DNA of 7,695 bases from Anaerolineae bacterium (GTDB lineage Bacteria > Chloroflexota > Anaerolineae > 4572-78 > NAK82). The notes beneath the pieces were generated by a model. That model searched no databases. It had not been told where the DNA came from and was given only the letters and a program-made list of their open reading frames with translations. The position numbers and the translations under genes are program-made. Shown one piece after another: positions 1 to 6,796 of this stretch. The DNA lies in assembly GCA_030598425.1 (NCBI GenBank), contig JAUVPY010000108.1, forward strand, positions 1-7,695, given 5' to 3'. Numbering within the stretch: position 1 is the stretch's first letter; every line of letters begins with the position of its first letter.

Positions 1-1933
1 AGCGCTCGTCTTCAAGCCGCGTGTTGAGCCGGCCGATAATCCGGCCAATCTCAAGTTTGCCCGAACGATCGGGGATTTGACTATACGCCTCGGGATCAAC
101 GTAGACAATGTAGTTGATGTTGGAGACAAAACCCTGGGGCACGAGTCTATTGGCTGAGAAAAGCTTGTCCGCTTCGGGCACATCGGTTGGAAGCTCTAGC
201 TTTTCCCCCCACTCCCGGCTAATGAGCGGACGACATTGAAGCAAATGTAAGCTATATTCCGGTCGTGGACGATCGGTGACGATGTCAACCGCGAATTCCA
301 CATCGATCGGGAATTGATAATACCTCTCCAAGGTCTTAAGAAGTGCCTTCATGTCCGACATGAAGGTCGCATCTTTCACCAATCCATCAAAGGTGAGGAC
401 CAACCTCTTGGGGTCCAAGTCGCTGCCCAAGGCGAAGATAGGTTGCATATAATCTCCCTTATCCTGCGTAGCCAGCAATCGGACACCAGGATACCTGGCC
501 GAGATCACCTCAGCAACAGGCAAGGATTTCATATGGTTATCGGCCAAATCAATCAGGTCCACGTTATGTTGCGAATACTTTCTGATTTCCCTTGCGGTCC
601 TTTCTGGGCGAAGCTGCGGATGACTCAAGGCCACCATACGCGGATAATCGTTGGCCACTCGATCGACAGCACGAGTTCCGAGCCCCCAGACTATTCGCAA
701 GAAACCGTCTTCGCGGCGAATCTTCCGGTTCCAACGAAATGGGTTGCGGCTAAAGGCCACCCCAGCAATGGATGGGAAAAGATAGTGGCCAAACTGCTGG
801 CCTTCAACTCTCTGAATTAGCACTCCCATGCGCTCGTCATAATCGATGAGCCTTTTCTGGCGCCGGTAGAGCAAAGCATTGGGGTTAGTCACGCTGGCGT
901 AGATACACTTGATGGCGTTGGACAGCTCCATCAAGTTCTCTTCGAAGGTTCCCTGGTTGGGGCAGAAAAAGCTGTCGTACTTGCCCGCGAAGGAACTACC
1001 GAAGTTATCTTCAAGTAAACTGGAGGAACGCACGATCAAGGGCGCTTTGCCTACCTCAGCCAGCAGGGCACCCAGACGGTCGAGCACCTGTTCTGGAAAA
1101 CGGCCGTTGGTGAAGACCTCTACCCCTTTAGGATATTCAGCTATGATCTCCTCTTGTGTCTTGTATTTCTGATTTTGAAAGTCGTGCAGATCATTTAGCT
1201 CGTGAAACTCGTAGTAGACATCGGAGCCCATGAAGTACGAGTCGGGAATGGTGATAGGGTGCGCCAACTCGATTTCACCTTCTGCCTCCGCTCGTTGCAG
1301 GATCTTATGGGCGAGCAACATACCGGCGGCCTTGCCCCCGATCTTGCCACGACCAATTCGACGCCGTCTTATCTCCTTGAGATCGGCTATGGTAAAGAAA
1401 TTCTTGGCGATGCCGATGAAGGCCAACTGGTCACTAATCATGCCCTTGACGAGCACAACGATGATCTCCTGCAAATGGTGCTTGACCTTCGCCCTCTCCT
1501 CGGGCGGATAGGCCTCGTATTCTTCAGCCTTGGCAAAGAGCATATCCCAGGGGGCCAGCTCTGGGTTAAACGTTAGAATGACCTCTTTATCGGGCTTGCG
1601 ATCCTGAAGCACAGCTATTACAATCTCCGCAAAGAGATCGTGGGGCAAATTATAAGCAAAATAGAAGTCGGTGAGATCGTCCCGGATCTGTTGAACCCGT
1701 TGCAGCCATATCTCGGGCTCTTCCTGCTCATACGGATGTTCCAGCCCTTCGAGGTACTGGGAGCGAATTGCCTTCTCTCTCACTTCCTGCTCAAAGAGGT
1801 CGGGAGCGATGACGTGCCGTGCAAACAGTTCCTCCCGCATTCGTTCCCGGATATTCTTGGCCAAGATAGGATAGCGAGAGATTTCCAGATGAAGCTCCAG
1901 AACTTTGGGCATCGCCCTGGGATCAACTAACAA
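1..1933 (-). CDS. PEP/pyruvate-binding domain protein (PPDK/PEP-synthase N-terminal type), 3' end outside window
   Basis: The frame is open for 644 codons from a TTG at 1933-1931 to the window edge, so the C-terminus is missing. The TTG is chosen because GAGGAGGA (1948-1941) lies 8 nt upstream of it. The first ATG (1912) is seven codons inside and too far from that site, and an in-frame TAA sits two codons before the TTG. The first ~190 residues are charged, helical-looking and unassigned. Then come the ATP-grasp motifs of the PPDK N-terminal family: GRGKIGGKAAG (~194-204), LIVRSSSLLED (~299-309) with SSFAGKYDSFF, GVAFSRNPF (~391), and EFAVD followed by LLQCRPL (~546-569). In pyruvate phosphate dikinase and PEP synthase this domain binds ATP and phosphorylates a swivelling histidine domain. 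After CRPL the visible ~75 residues show neither that domain nor a PEP-binding barrel. The substrate is therefore unknown, and calling it PEP synthase would overreach. The gene has its own promoter. Confidence 0.9.
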   Translation of the reverse strand, partial: MLVDPRAMPKVLELHLEISRYPILAKNIRERMREELFARHVIAPDLFEQEVREKAIRSQYLEGLEHPYEQEEPEIWLQRVQQIRDDLTDFYFAYNLPHDLFAEIVIAVLQDRKPDKEVILTFNPELAPWDMLFAKAEEYEAYPPEERAKVKHHLQEIIVVLVKGMISDQLAFIGIAKNFFTIADLKEIRRRRIGRGKIGGKAAGMLLAHKILQRAEAEGEIELAHPITIPDSYFMGSDVYYEFHELNDLHDFQNQKYKTQEEIIAEYPKGVEVFTNGRFPEQVLDRLGALLAEVGKAPLIVRSSSLLEDNFGSSFAGKYDSFFCPNQGTFEENLMELSNAIKCIYASVTNPNALLYRRQKRLIDYDERMGVLIQRVEGQQFGHYLFPSIAGVAFSRNPFRWNRKIRREDGFLRIVWGLGTRAVDRVANDYPRMVALSHPQLRPERTAREIRKYSQHNVDLIDLADNHMKSLPVAEVISARYPGVRLLATQDKGDYMQPIFALGSDLDPKRLVLTFDGLVKDATFMSDMKALLKTLERYYQFPIDVEFAVDIVTDRPRPEYSLHLLQCRPLISREWGEKLELPTDVPEADKLFSANRLVPQGFVSNINYIVYVDPEAYSQIPDRSGKLEIGRIIGRLNTRLEDER

Positions 1934-1940
1934 GGCTTAT

Positions 1941-1948
1941 TCCTCCTC
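1941..1948 (-). promoter_or_regulatory. Shine-Dalgarno that fixes a TTG start
   Basis: GAGGAGGA on the minus strand lies 8 nt before TTG 1933. No ATG or GTG is better placed, and a TAA in the same frame lies between this site and the TTG. It therefore decides the start of the PEP/pyruvate-binding gene. Confidence 0.75.
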
Positions 1949-1997
1949 AGCAGGGACCAAACAGCTCCAGAAAAAGGGTGCCAAACATAGCAATTGC

Positions 1998-2026
1998 ATG
2001 ATAGACCACTAACTGTATATCGTCAA
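1998..2026 (-). promoter_or_regulatory. Sigma-70-type promoter for the PEP/pyruvate-binding gene
   Basis: On the minus strand TTGACG (2026-2021) and TATCAT (2003-1998) are separated by exactly 17 nt, and each matches consensus at five of six positions. Transcription would start near 1991, giving a leader of about 58 nt before the TTG start. Seen directly in sequence; activity is inferred. Confidence 0.65.
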
Positions 2027-2032
2027 ACAGTT
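2011..2032. repeat. 22-bp dyad over the -35 box (candidate operator)
   Basis: AACTGT (2011-2016) and ACAGTT (2027-2032) form a perfect 6-bp inverted repeat with a 10-nt centre. The centre contains the -35 hexamer of the promoter at 1998-2026. The position suits a repressor site, but no regulator is identifiable from the sequence. Confidence 0.35.
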
Positions 2033-2059
2033 GTTGCGGCTCACCAATAAGCTCTTGAA

Positions 2060-2171
2060 GTAACTACTCAGGTGCAACGCACTTTCAGCCCGCTTTGGAG
2101 CCGGATCCAGTCAAGTAGGCCGCTATAATCGTGTAAACCAAGTGCGTTGCACCTTATGGCTGAGCAGTTAC
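2060..2171. mobile_element. MITE-like inverted-repeat element, about 112 bp
   Basis: A perfect 15-bp inverted repeat, AGGTGCAACGCACTT (2070-2084) against AAGTGCGTTGCACCT (2140-2154), encloses 55 nt with no coding content. Complementarity continues outward: GTAACTACTCA (2060-2070) pairs with TGAGCAGTTAC (2161-2171) with one mismatch, across a bulge of about 7 nt on the right arm. The whole unit could form a long cruciform or RNA hairpin. No target-site duplication is evident and no transposase is present. It lies between the dehydrogenase terminator and the promoter of the next gene. It could be a MITE, a relic of an insertion sequence, or a chromosomal repeat of another kind; the copy number in the genome is unknown. 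Confidence 0.5.
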
Positions 2172-2177
2172 CTCTTG

Positions 2178-2216
2178 AAAAGGAAAGGGCTGCACCCCCA
2201 ATATGGGCGCAGCCCT
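2178..2216 (-). terminator. Rho-independent terminator of the glutamate dehydrogenase gene
   Basis: On the minus strand a 12-bp stem with one A/C mismatch (arms 2216-2205 and 2197-2186) closes a 7-nt loop. The stem is rich in G and C (AGGGCTGCGCCC on the 5' arm). It is followed by TTCCTTTTC. It begins about 48 nt after the dehydrogenase stop codon, as expected for its intrinsic terminator. Confidence 0.8.
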
Positions 2217-2263
2217 GCGATCTCATACCGCTTGCCTGCGTAGGCGTATGGCGTATGGGCAAT

Positions 2264-3514
2264 CTATACCCACCCACGCAGTTTACAGGCTTCGGCCACC
2301 CGCTGCACGGCAACCAGATAGGCGGCCAGCCGGTTGTGGACACTCTTTTCCTGGGCCATCTTGTGCACGGCGTGGAAGGCGGCCGTCATCTTGGCGTCCA
2401 AACGCTCGTGGACGAGTTCTACAGGCCAGTAGAAATCATAGGCGTTCTGCACTTGCTCGAAATAGCTGACTGTCACACCGCCAGCATTGCACAAGAAGTC
2501 GGGGATGACGTAAACGCCTCTCTCGTGCAGAATGTCGTCAGCTTCAGGGGTGGTAGGACCGTTGGCCAACTCAGCACTGATCTTGGCCTTGATATTGCGG
2601 GCGTTGGCCCCGGTGATCACGTTCTCCAAGGCTGAAGGGAAGAGCACTGCAACGTCCAATTCCAACAACTCTTCGTTGGTGACGTTCTTGGTGTTGGCCA
2701 TGTCAACCACAGTGCCGTTCTTATTCTTCCACGCAACGCCCTCTTCGAAAGAAATACCCTCTTCCCGATAGACTCCGCCTCTCGAGTCGGAGACGGCGAC
2801 CACTTTAAGGCTCAGGATCTCCTCGCCCAATTTGTGGACAAATTGACCCGCGTTACCGTAACCTTGTATGGCGGCTGTCGCGCCCCTTAGGTCAATGTCC
2901 AGTGCTTTACTTGCCTCACGCACTGTGTAAACGCCGCCGCGAGCCGTAGCGTCGCCACGCCCCTCGGACCCACCCAAGGGAAGCGGCTTGCCGGTGATCA
3001 TCCCCGGCACGTTGTAGCCTTTGATGATGCTAAACTCATCCATCATCCAGGCCATGATTTGGGGGTTGGTATACACGTCCGGCGCTGGCACGTCAGTCTT
3101 ATCGTCAATTATGCGGTGGATGGCACGGATGTAGCCCCGGGCCAGCCGCTCTTGCTCGCCCTGCGACATCTCCTTGGGACTGCAAGTGACGCCCCCTTTA
3201 CCGCCCCCCAAAGGTATGTCTACCACTGCCGTCTTCCACGCCATCCAGGCAGCCAGAGCCCGCACCGTGTCAATGGTCTCATCGGGGTGCCAGCGGAGGC
3301 CACCTTTCGTCGCGCCCCGGGCATCGTTGTACTGCACGCGATAGCCGTGGAAGACTTGCACTGTGCCGTCGTCCATACGCACCGGGATGATTACGCGCAG
3401 CTCACGGCGGGGCCATCGCAATAGCTGATGTGTCGCTTCGTCCAGCCCAAGTAATTCAGCCGCTTCGTCGAGCTGTCTTTGTGCGATATCAAAGGGATTC
3501 AATTCAGTTGACAT
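2264..3514 (-). CDS. gdhA: Glutamate dehydrogenase (Glu/Leu/Phe/Val dehydrogenase family)
   Basis: Encodes 416 residues, the usual length of hexameric bacterial and archaeal glutamate dehydrogenases, which interconvert glutamate with 2-oxoglutarate plus ammonia using NAD(P)(H) in the cytoplasm. Substrate-site lysines K70 (ATKGGLRW), K94 and K106 (PLGGGKGG) are present, with catalytic D146 in DVPAPD. Their spacings of 24, 36 and 40 agree with the numbering of the Clostridium symbiosum enzyme (K89, K113, K125, D165). The Rossmann turn is IQGYGNAGQ (~216-224) and the second strand ends in [10 protein letters not shown] do not assign the cofactor. The ATG at 3514 gives MSTELNPFD; an AAAGGAG lies 13 nt upstream, a rather long spacing. 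The frame stays open back to a TTG at 3637, but those 41 extra residues look like leader sequence. A terminator follows. The family match is certain; glutamate over another amino acid is likely but not proven. Confidence 0.96.
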   Translation of the reverse strand: MSTELNPFDIAQRQLDEAAELLGLDEATHQLLRWPRRELRVIIPVRMDDGTVQVFHGYRVQYNDARGATKGGLRWHPDETIDTVRALAAWMAWKTAVVDIPLGGGKGGVTCSPKEMSQGEQERLARGYIRAIHRIIDDKTDVPAPDVYTNPQIMAWMMDEFSIIKGYNVPGMITGKPLPLGGSEGRGDATARGGVYTVREASKALDIDLRGATAAIQGYGNAGQFVHKLGEEILSLKVVAVSDSRGGVYREEGISFEEGVAWKNKNGTVVDMANTKNVTNEELLELDVAVLFPSALENVITGANARNIKAKISAELANGPTTPEADDILHERGVYVIPDFLCNAGGVTVSYFEQVQNAYDFYWPVELVHERLDAKMTAAFHAVHKMAQEKSVHNRLAAYLVAVQRVAEACKLRGWV

Positions 3515-3626
3515 AGTTGGTCTTTCGCTCCTTTGCGAACATGTTTTCGGGTTCCTCTTTCGGTAGACAGAAGCATATTCACACAAATAGGCGAGCAGCT
3601 TTGTCAGCGACTCGCCCTCAAAGACA

Positions 3627-3660
3627 ATTATAACCAATCACCTGATTGCATCACCTCCTT
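3627..3660 (-). promoter_or_regulatory. Dehydrogenase upstream region: TATAAT, 14-bp dyad and perfect Shine-Dalgarno
   Basis: Read on the minus strand, AAGGAGGTGAT (3660-3650), an 11-nt perfect complement to the 16S rRNA 3' end, is followed at once by the dyad CAATCAGGTGATTG (3648-3635). Two bases later comes a consensus TATAAT (3632-3627). The TATAAT could serve a gdh-proximal promoter with the dyad as operator, although no good -35 box lies 17 nt upstream. The Shine-Dalgarno serves no obvious gene. It is about 140 nt before the gdh ATG, and the possible starts near it (GTG 3641, TTG 3637) give either an eight-codon ORF or a 41-residue N-terminal extension. Confidence 0.4.
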
Positions 3661-3681
3661 GTGGTGCAGAAACGTCCTTCA

Positions 3682-3712
3682 AAACAGCGGGAAGCACAAT
3701 ACATAGCCCGCT
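3682..3712 (-). terminator. Weak hairpin after gatB, or leader hairpin of gdhA
   Basis: On the minus strand AGCGGG (3712-3707) and CCCGCT (3691-3686) form a 6-bp stem around a 15-nt loop and are followed by GTTTTG. The short T-run makes it a poor terminator. It lies just downstream of the candidate promoter at 3729-3757, so it may end gatB transcripts or act within the gdhA leader. Confidence 0.3.
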
Positions 3713-3728
3713 ACACAGGGTTTGCAGC

Positions 3729-3757
3729 AGTATATAATGGATTCCCCGGTAAGGCAA
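3729..3757 (-). promoter_or_regulatory. Candidate promoter for gdhA
   Basis: On the minus strand TTGCCT (3757-3752, four of six) and TATACT (3734-3729, five of six) are separated by exactly 17 nt. The start would be near 3721, giving a leader of about 207 nt that contains the hairpin at 3682-3712 and the dyad at 3635-3648. It lies just beyond the gatB stop. Confidence 0.5.
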
Positions 3758-3778
3758 CACAAGAAAGGAATTATAATG

Positions 3779-5221
3779 TCAGTCACCAGCCTGCATTTGA
3801 TCGCGCAGTAACTGCTCAGCCAATTGAGGATTGGCCTTACCGCGCGTGGCTTTCATCACCTGTCCGATAAGGAATCGAATGGTAGTCTCCTTGCCGGCCC
3901 TGAAACTGACGACTGCATCGGGATTGTTGGCAAGGACGCGGTGCACGACAGCCGTCAACTCGCTGGCGTCCGAGACTTGCTTCAGACCCATCTCCTCGAC
4001 GATTTCCTGAGGTGACCGCCCCGTCTCCCACATCACGCCGAAGGTCTTTTTGGCCGCAGTCTGGTTGATAACGCCCGAATTGACCATCCCGATCAGAGCT
4101 ACCAGATCCTCCGGGTTGACCTTCACATCAGTGATGGCCATATCGGCTTCGTTCATCAGTCGGAAAAACTCACCAGTCACCCAGTTGGCCACCAGCTTGA
4201 GACTGAGCGTGTCCCCGGCTGCTGTCACCGCGCGCTCATAGTAATCGGCAACCGCCCGGTCCTCGACCAACACGCTGGCATCGTAGCGACCCAGGCCGTA
4301 ATCGGCCATAAAACGATCGCGTTTGACGTCAGGCAACTCGGGCAAGCTGGCCTTCACCTCTTCAATCCCGGCTGGCTCCAGGTCCAACGGGGGCAGGTCA
4401 GGCTCAGGGAAGTAACGATAGTCGTGAGCCTCCTCCTTGCTCCTCTGCTCTCGAGTGACGCCAGCCACTTCGTCCCATCCCATCGTCACCTGAAACACCG
4501 GCTCCCCCGCTTCCAGCAACCGGGTCTGACGCTCGATTTCGTAGGCGATGGCATTGCGCACCGAACGGAAGGAGTTGAGATTCTTCACCTCCACCTTGGT
4601 GCCGAATTCGTCGGAGCCAGTCGGTCGCAACGACAAATTCACCTCACAGCGCATGGCTCCCTTCTCCATGTCGCCGCTGCTCACGCCCAGATACCGCACT
4701 ATTTGACGCAAGCGAGTGACATAGGCATAAGCTTCCTCAGCCGACTGTATATCGGCCTCCGACACAATCTCCATCAAGGGCACGCCTGCTCGGTTGAAAT
4801 CCACCAAGCTATGGCCGTCTACGTGCATCAGTTTGCCCGTGTCCTCTTCCAAATGCACCCGGCGAATGCAAATCGTCCGGGTGGCCTCGCCCACATCAAC
4901 GGTCAGGAATCCATCCCGGCACAGAGGCAATTCATATTGGGATATCTGGTAGCCCTTGGGCAGATCGGGATAAAAGTAGTTCTTGCGAGCAAAGACGTTG
5001 TGCTCCTGGATGGTGCAGTTCAGCGCCAGGCCAGTCATCACCGTGCAGCGCACAGCCTGTTCATTGATGACTGGCAGTGTGCCCGGCATGGCCAGGCAAA
5101 TAGGGCAGACGTGGGTGTTGGGCGGCGTGCCAAACGCCTGTGCGCTGCAACCACAAAACATCTTGCTGGCCGTGTCCAACTCCACGTGGACTTCCATACC
5201 AATGATGGGCTCGTACGGCAT
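3779..5221 (-). CDS. gatB: Aspartyl/glutamyl-tRNA(Asn/Gln) amidotransferase subunit B
   Basis: The 480-residue product has the standard length and layout of GatB. This subunit of GatCAB recognises the mischarged tRNA and activates its side chain with ATP, while GatA supplies ammonia from glutamine, giving Gln-tRNA(Gln) or Asn-tRNA(Asn). Visible motifs are IGMEVHVEL (7-15), [18 protein letters not shown] (79-96), [18 protein letters not shown] (140-157), VEVKNLNSF (210-218) and [14 protein letters not shown] (266-279). The tail has the YqeY-like tRNA-binding domain, with [10 protein letters not shown] and [14 protein letters not shown] (453-466). Cysteines 23, 25, 39 and 42 form a CxC...CxxC set that could bind zinc. 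GGAG lies 6 nt before the ATG. Neither gatA nor gatC is adjacent, so the complex is encoded at separate loci. It lies 97 nt after nrdR on the same strand and may be co-transcribed with it. Confidence 0.98.
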   Translation of the reverse strand: MPYEPIIGMEVHVELDTASKMFCGCSAQAFGTPPNTHVCPICLAMPGTLPVINEQAVRCTVMTGLALNCTIQEHNVFARKNYFYPDLPKGYQISQYELPLCRDGFLTVDVGEATRTICIRRVHLEEDTGKLMHVDGHSLVDFNRAGVPLMEIVSEADIQSAEEAYAYVTRLRQIVRYLGVSSGDMEKGAMRCEVNLSLRPTGSDEFGTKVEVKNLNSFRSVRNAIAYEIERQTRLLEAGEPVFQVTMGWDEVAGVTREQRSKEEAHDYRYFPEPDLPPLDLEPAGIEEVKASLPELPDVKRDRFMADYGLGRYDASVLVEDRAVADYYERAVTAAGDTLSLKLVANWVTGEFFRLMNEADMAITDVKVNPEDLVALIGMVNSGVINQTAAKKTFGVMWETGRSPQEIVEEMGLKQVSDASELTAVVHRVLANNPDAVVSFRAGKETTIRFLIGQVMKATRGKANPQLAEQLLRDQMQAGD

Positions 5222-5318
5222 TGGGTACTCCGAGGAAACTTTCTGGTGGGGGCCTCACATACTTATATGGTGTGGACTGGTGCCGGGATATCTATCGGGA
5301 GCAATGTGGACAGACCTG

Positions 5319-5819
5319 TCACCTTTCCTGAAGTGGCAGTGGCATCTGATTCTTTAGCTCTTCCTCGCGGCGCTTACGCGCGCGCAGAGCATCTATCTCC
5401 TCAACCATGTGGTCCACATCGGTAAAACGCCGGTAGACAGAGGCGAAACGTACATAGGCCACATCGTCAATCTGGCGCAGCCGGTCCATCGCCAGCTCGC
5501 CGATGGTCAGACTATCTACCTCAGAGCGGCCCATAGCATAGAGTTCGGCCTCAATGTCGCGTGCTGCATCCTCCAACACCTCAGCCGACACCGGTCGTTT
5601 GGAGCAGGCAGATTGCATACTCCTGAGCAACTTATCGCGGTCGAAACCCTGCCGGCTTTTATCGCGCTTGACCACTAGCAAGTTCACTCTGGCAATACGC
5701 TCATAGGTGGTGAAGCGTTGGTGACACTCTTGGCATTCACGACGGCGACGGATCCCGTCGCTAACCGCGCGAGTATCAATGACGCGGGCATGAGTGGCTT
5801 CGCAAAACGGGCATTTCAT
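5319..5819 (-). CDS. nrdR: Transcriptional repressor NrdR
   Basis: The 166-residue product matches the short, conserved NrdR family. An N-terminal zinc ribbon uses C3 and C6 (MKCPFC) with C29 and C32 (ECQECH), followed by RFTTYERI. An ATP-cone domain follows (about 46-136), with VVKRDKSRQGFDRDKLLRSM at its start and DDVAYVRFASVYRRF at its end. The last 25 residues are charged and variable. NrdR senses ATP/dATP through the cone and represses ribonucleotide reductase genes by binding NrdR boxes. No ribonucleotide reductase gene and no clear NrdR box is in this window, so its targets lie elsewhere. The ATG at 5819 is supported by GAGGGG about 6 nt upstream. The gene is divergent from the translin-like gene; gatB follows on the same strand. 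Confidence 0.98.
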   Translation of the reverse strand: MKCPFCEATHARVIDTRAVSDGIRRRRECQECHQRFTTYERIARVNLLVVKRDKSRQGFDRDKLLRSMQSACSKRPVSAEVLEDAARDIEAELYAMGRSEVDSLTIGELAMDRLRQIDDVAYVRFASVYRRFTDVDHMVEEIDALRARKRREEELKNQMPLPLQER

Positions 5820-6065
5820 AGTGAACCCCTCTTTTACTCAGAGAACGGCAATATCACGATGTGTACGGCCGACAGAGCAAAGCAACCACGATTCGCAAAG
5901 AAATTAGAATAAGAAGCTACAAAATGTAGGGTTGAGGACAAAAGTCGGCACAAGATATTGTGGCTACAACACAGGCCAAAGAAGTATACACCATTCTACA
6001 GGCGTTGACAAGAAAGCGAGCAAACGGACACCCTAGATTCAGGCTTGTTGCCCTGCCTGATCTTT

Positions 6066-6094
6066 TTGACATCTCAACCGACCTGAGGCAAAAT
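6066..6094 (+). promoter_or_regulatory. Promoter for the translin-like gene cluster
   Basis: A perfect TTGACA (6066-6071) is followed after 17 nt by CAAAAT (6089-6094, four of six). The start would be near 6101, leaving a leader of about 38 nt before the TTG start. It probably drives all three plus-strand genes. Confidence 0.5.
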
Positions 6095-6126
6095 GAAAGC
6101 CGCTCCAAGTAAGCCGAAATCGTCGC

Positions 6127-6134
6127 AAGGAGGG
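6127..6134 (+). promoter_or_regulatory. Shine-Dalgarno choosing between two tandem TTG starts
   Basis: AAGGAGGG precedes TTG codons at 6136 and 6139. The GGAGG core is 2 nt from the first and 5 nt from the second, so the second is the better start. The difference is one residue. Confidence 0.6.
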
Positions 6135-6138
6135 TTTG

Positions 6139-6783
6139 TTGGACCAACTTCAAAGCATCGTGGACGCAATCTGTGAAGGATTTGAGGCAAAAAACGCAGT
6201 GCGTGATGAGACGCTGCGGCGCTCGCGGCAGCTCATCCGCCACTGCGCCAACTCGATCCGGGCCAGCCACAGAGATGACTTCGCTGACGCCCAATCACTC
6301 ATGGCAACCGCCCGGGCCGCCGCTGCTGAGATGGTCGCCGACGCCCAGGAATATCCTGATGTATACCACGCGGGTTACACCCAAGACGCCTTGAAGGAAC
6401 TGGCCGAAGCCCACATCACCTATGCGCTTATCACTGAGAATAGCTTGCCCACGCCCGAAGAGTTGAACGTGGAGCCAGCCGCTTATCTAAATGGGCTGGC
6501 AGAAGCGGTGGGCGAGATGCGACGCTACGTGCTCGACCGGTTGCGACGGGGCGACGTGGCCACCGGCGAGCGGCTGCTGGCTGTTATGGACGACATCTAC
6601 AGCCAGCTCATCACAGTAGATTTCCCGAATGCGATCACCGGCGGCCTGCGTCGTCAAACGGATATGGTGCGCGGCGTGCTGGAGCGCACCCGAGGCGATC
6701 TGACGACGGCCGTCCGCCAGGAAGAAATGAAAGCGGCCCTGCGCGCCTTTGGCGAGCAAATTGGCTTGGCCGCAGAAGAATAG
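6139..6783 (+). CDS. Translin/TRAX-like protein (COG2178 type)
   Basis: The 214-residue, almost wholly helical product has the pattern of archaeal and bacterial translin-family proteins. It shows DALKELAEAHITYAL (83-97), PTPEEL (104-109), NGLAEAVGEMRR (118-129), a conserved DFPNA (161-165), and GLRRQTDMVRG followed by LERTRGDL (169-188). Translins are multimeric single-strand RNA/DNA-binding proteins; with TRAX they form the C3PO endoribonuclease of eukaryotes. TRAX cuts RNA with E123, E126, D193 and E197. By motif alignment the equivalents here are E87, E90, E122 and E126, so three are kept and one Asp is Glu; activity is possible but unproven. Homologues are sometimes mislabelled haloacid dehalogenase, but I see no HAD motif. 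It starts at a TTG behind AAGGAGGG and is the first gene of a plus-strand run, 13 nt ahead of the next gene. Confidence 0.87.
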   Translation: MDQLQSIVDAICEGFEAKNAVRDETLRRSRQLIRHCANSIRASHRDDFADAQSLMATARAAAAEMVADAQEYPDVYHAGYTQDALKELAEAHITYALITENSLPTPEELNVEPAAYLNGLAEAVGEMRRYVLDRLRRGDVATGERLLAVMDDIYSQLITVDFPNAITGGLRRQTDMVRGVLERTRGDLTTAVRQEEMKAALRAFGEQIGLAAEE

Positions 6784-6796
6784 AGATCAAGTCTAG

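Larger units (their letters stand above)
5820..6135. other. Divergent intergenic region between nrdR and the translin-like gene
   Basis: These 316 bases hold no convincing gene. The nrdR side is AT-rich and has a small dyad (CTACA-AAA-TGTAG, 5917-5929), but no minus-strand promoter with both boxes well matched. On the plus side there are two TTGACA hexamers (6005-6010 and 6066-6071); only the second has a matching -10. A short stem (CAGGC 6040-6044 with GCCTG 6055-6059) followed by ATCTTTTT resembles a minimal terminator, but no plus-strand gene precedes it. Confidence 0.6.

Noticed and set aside
314..820. 168-codon plus-strand frame opposite the PEP/pyruvate-binding gene
   Set aside because: The minus-strand frame is open throughout and carries the ATP-grasp motifs, so this is a shadow.
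2068..2343. 91-codon minus-strand frame spanning the terminator and the palindrome
   Set aside because: It starts inside the dehydrogenase gene in another frame and runs through the terminator and both arms of the inverted repeat. It has no start signal and no family resemblance.
3515..3637. N-terminal extension of glutamate dehydrogenase from TTG 3637
   Set aside because: The extra 41 residues do not resemble the family, and the length from ATG 3514 (416 residues) is standard. It is kept only as an alternative in the findings.
3650..3660. Plus-strand sequence identical to the 16S rRNA 3' end (ATCACCTCCTT)
   Set aside because: The identity is limited to about 11 nt and no other rRNA sequence adjoins it. 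On the transcribed strand it is simply a perfect Shine-Dalgarno.
4424..5425. 333-codon plus-strand open frame antisense to gatB and the end of nrdR
   Set aside because: It lies entirely opposite genes with unmistakable GatB and NrdR motifs, and its translation is rich in His, Arg and Ala with no recognisable domain. It is a shadow of the GC-rich coding strand.
5917..6294. 125-codon minus-strand frame in the divergent region
   Set aside because: It overlaps the translin-like gene, whose family motifs are clear, and has no convincing ribosome site.
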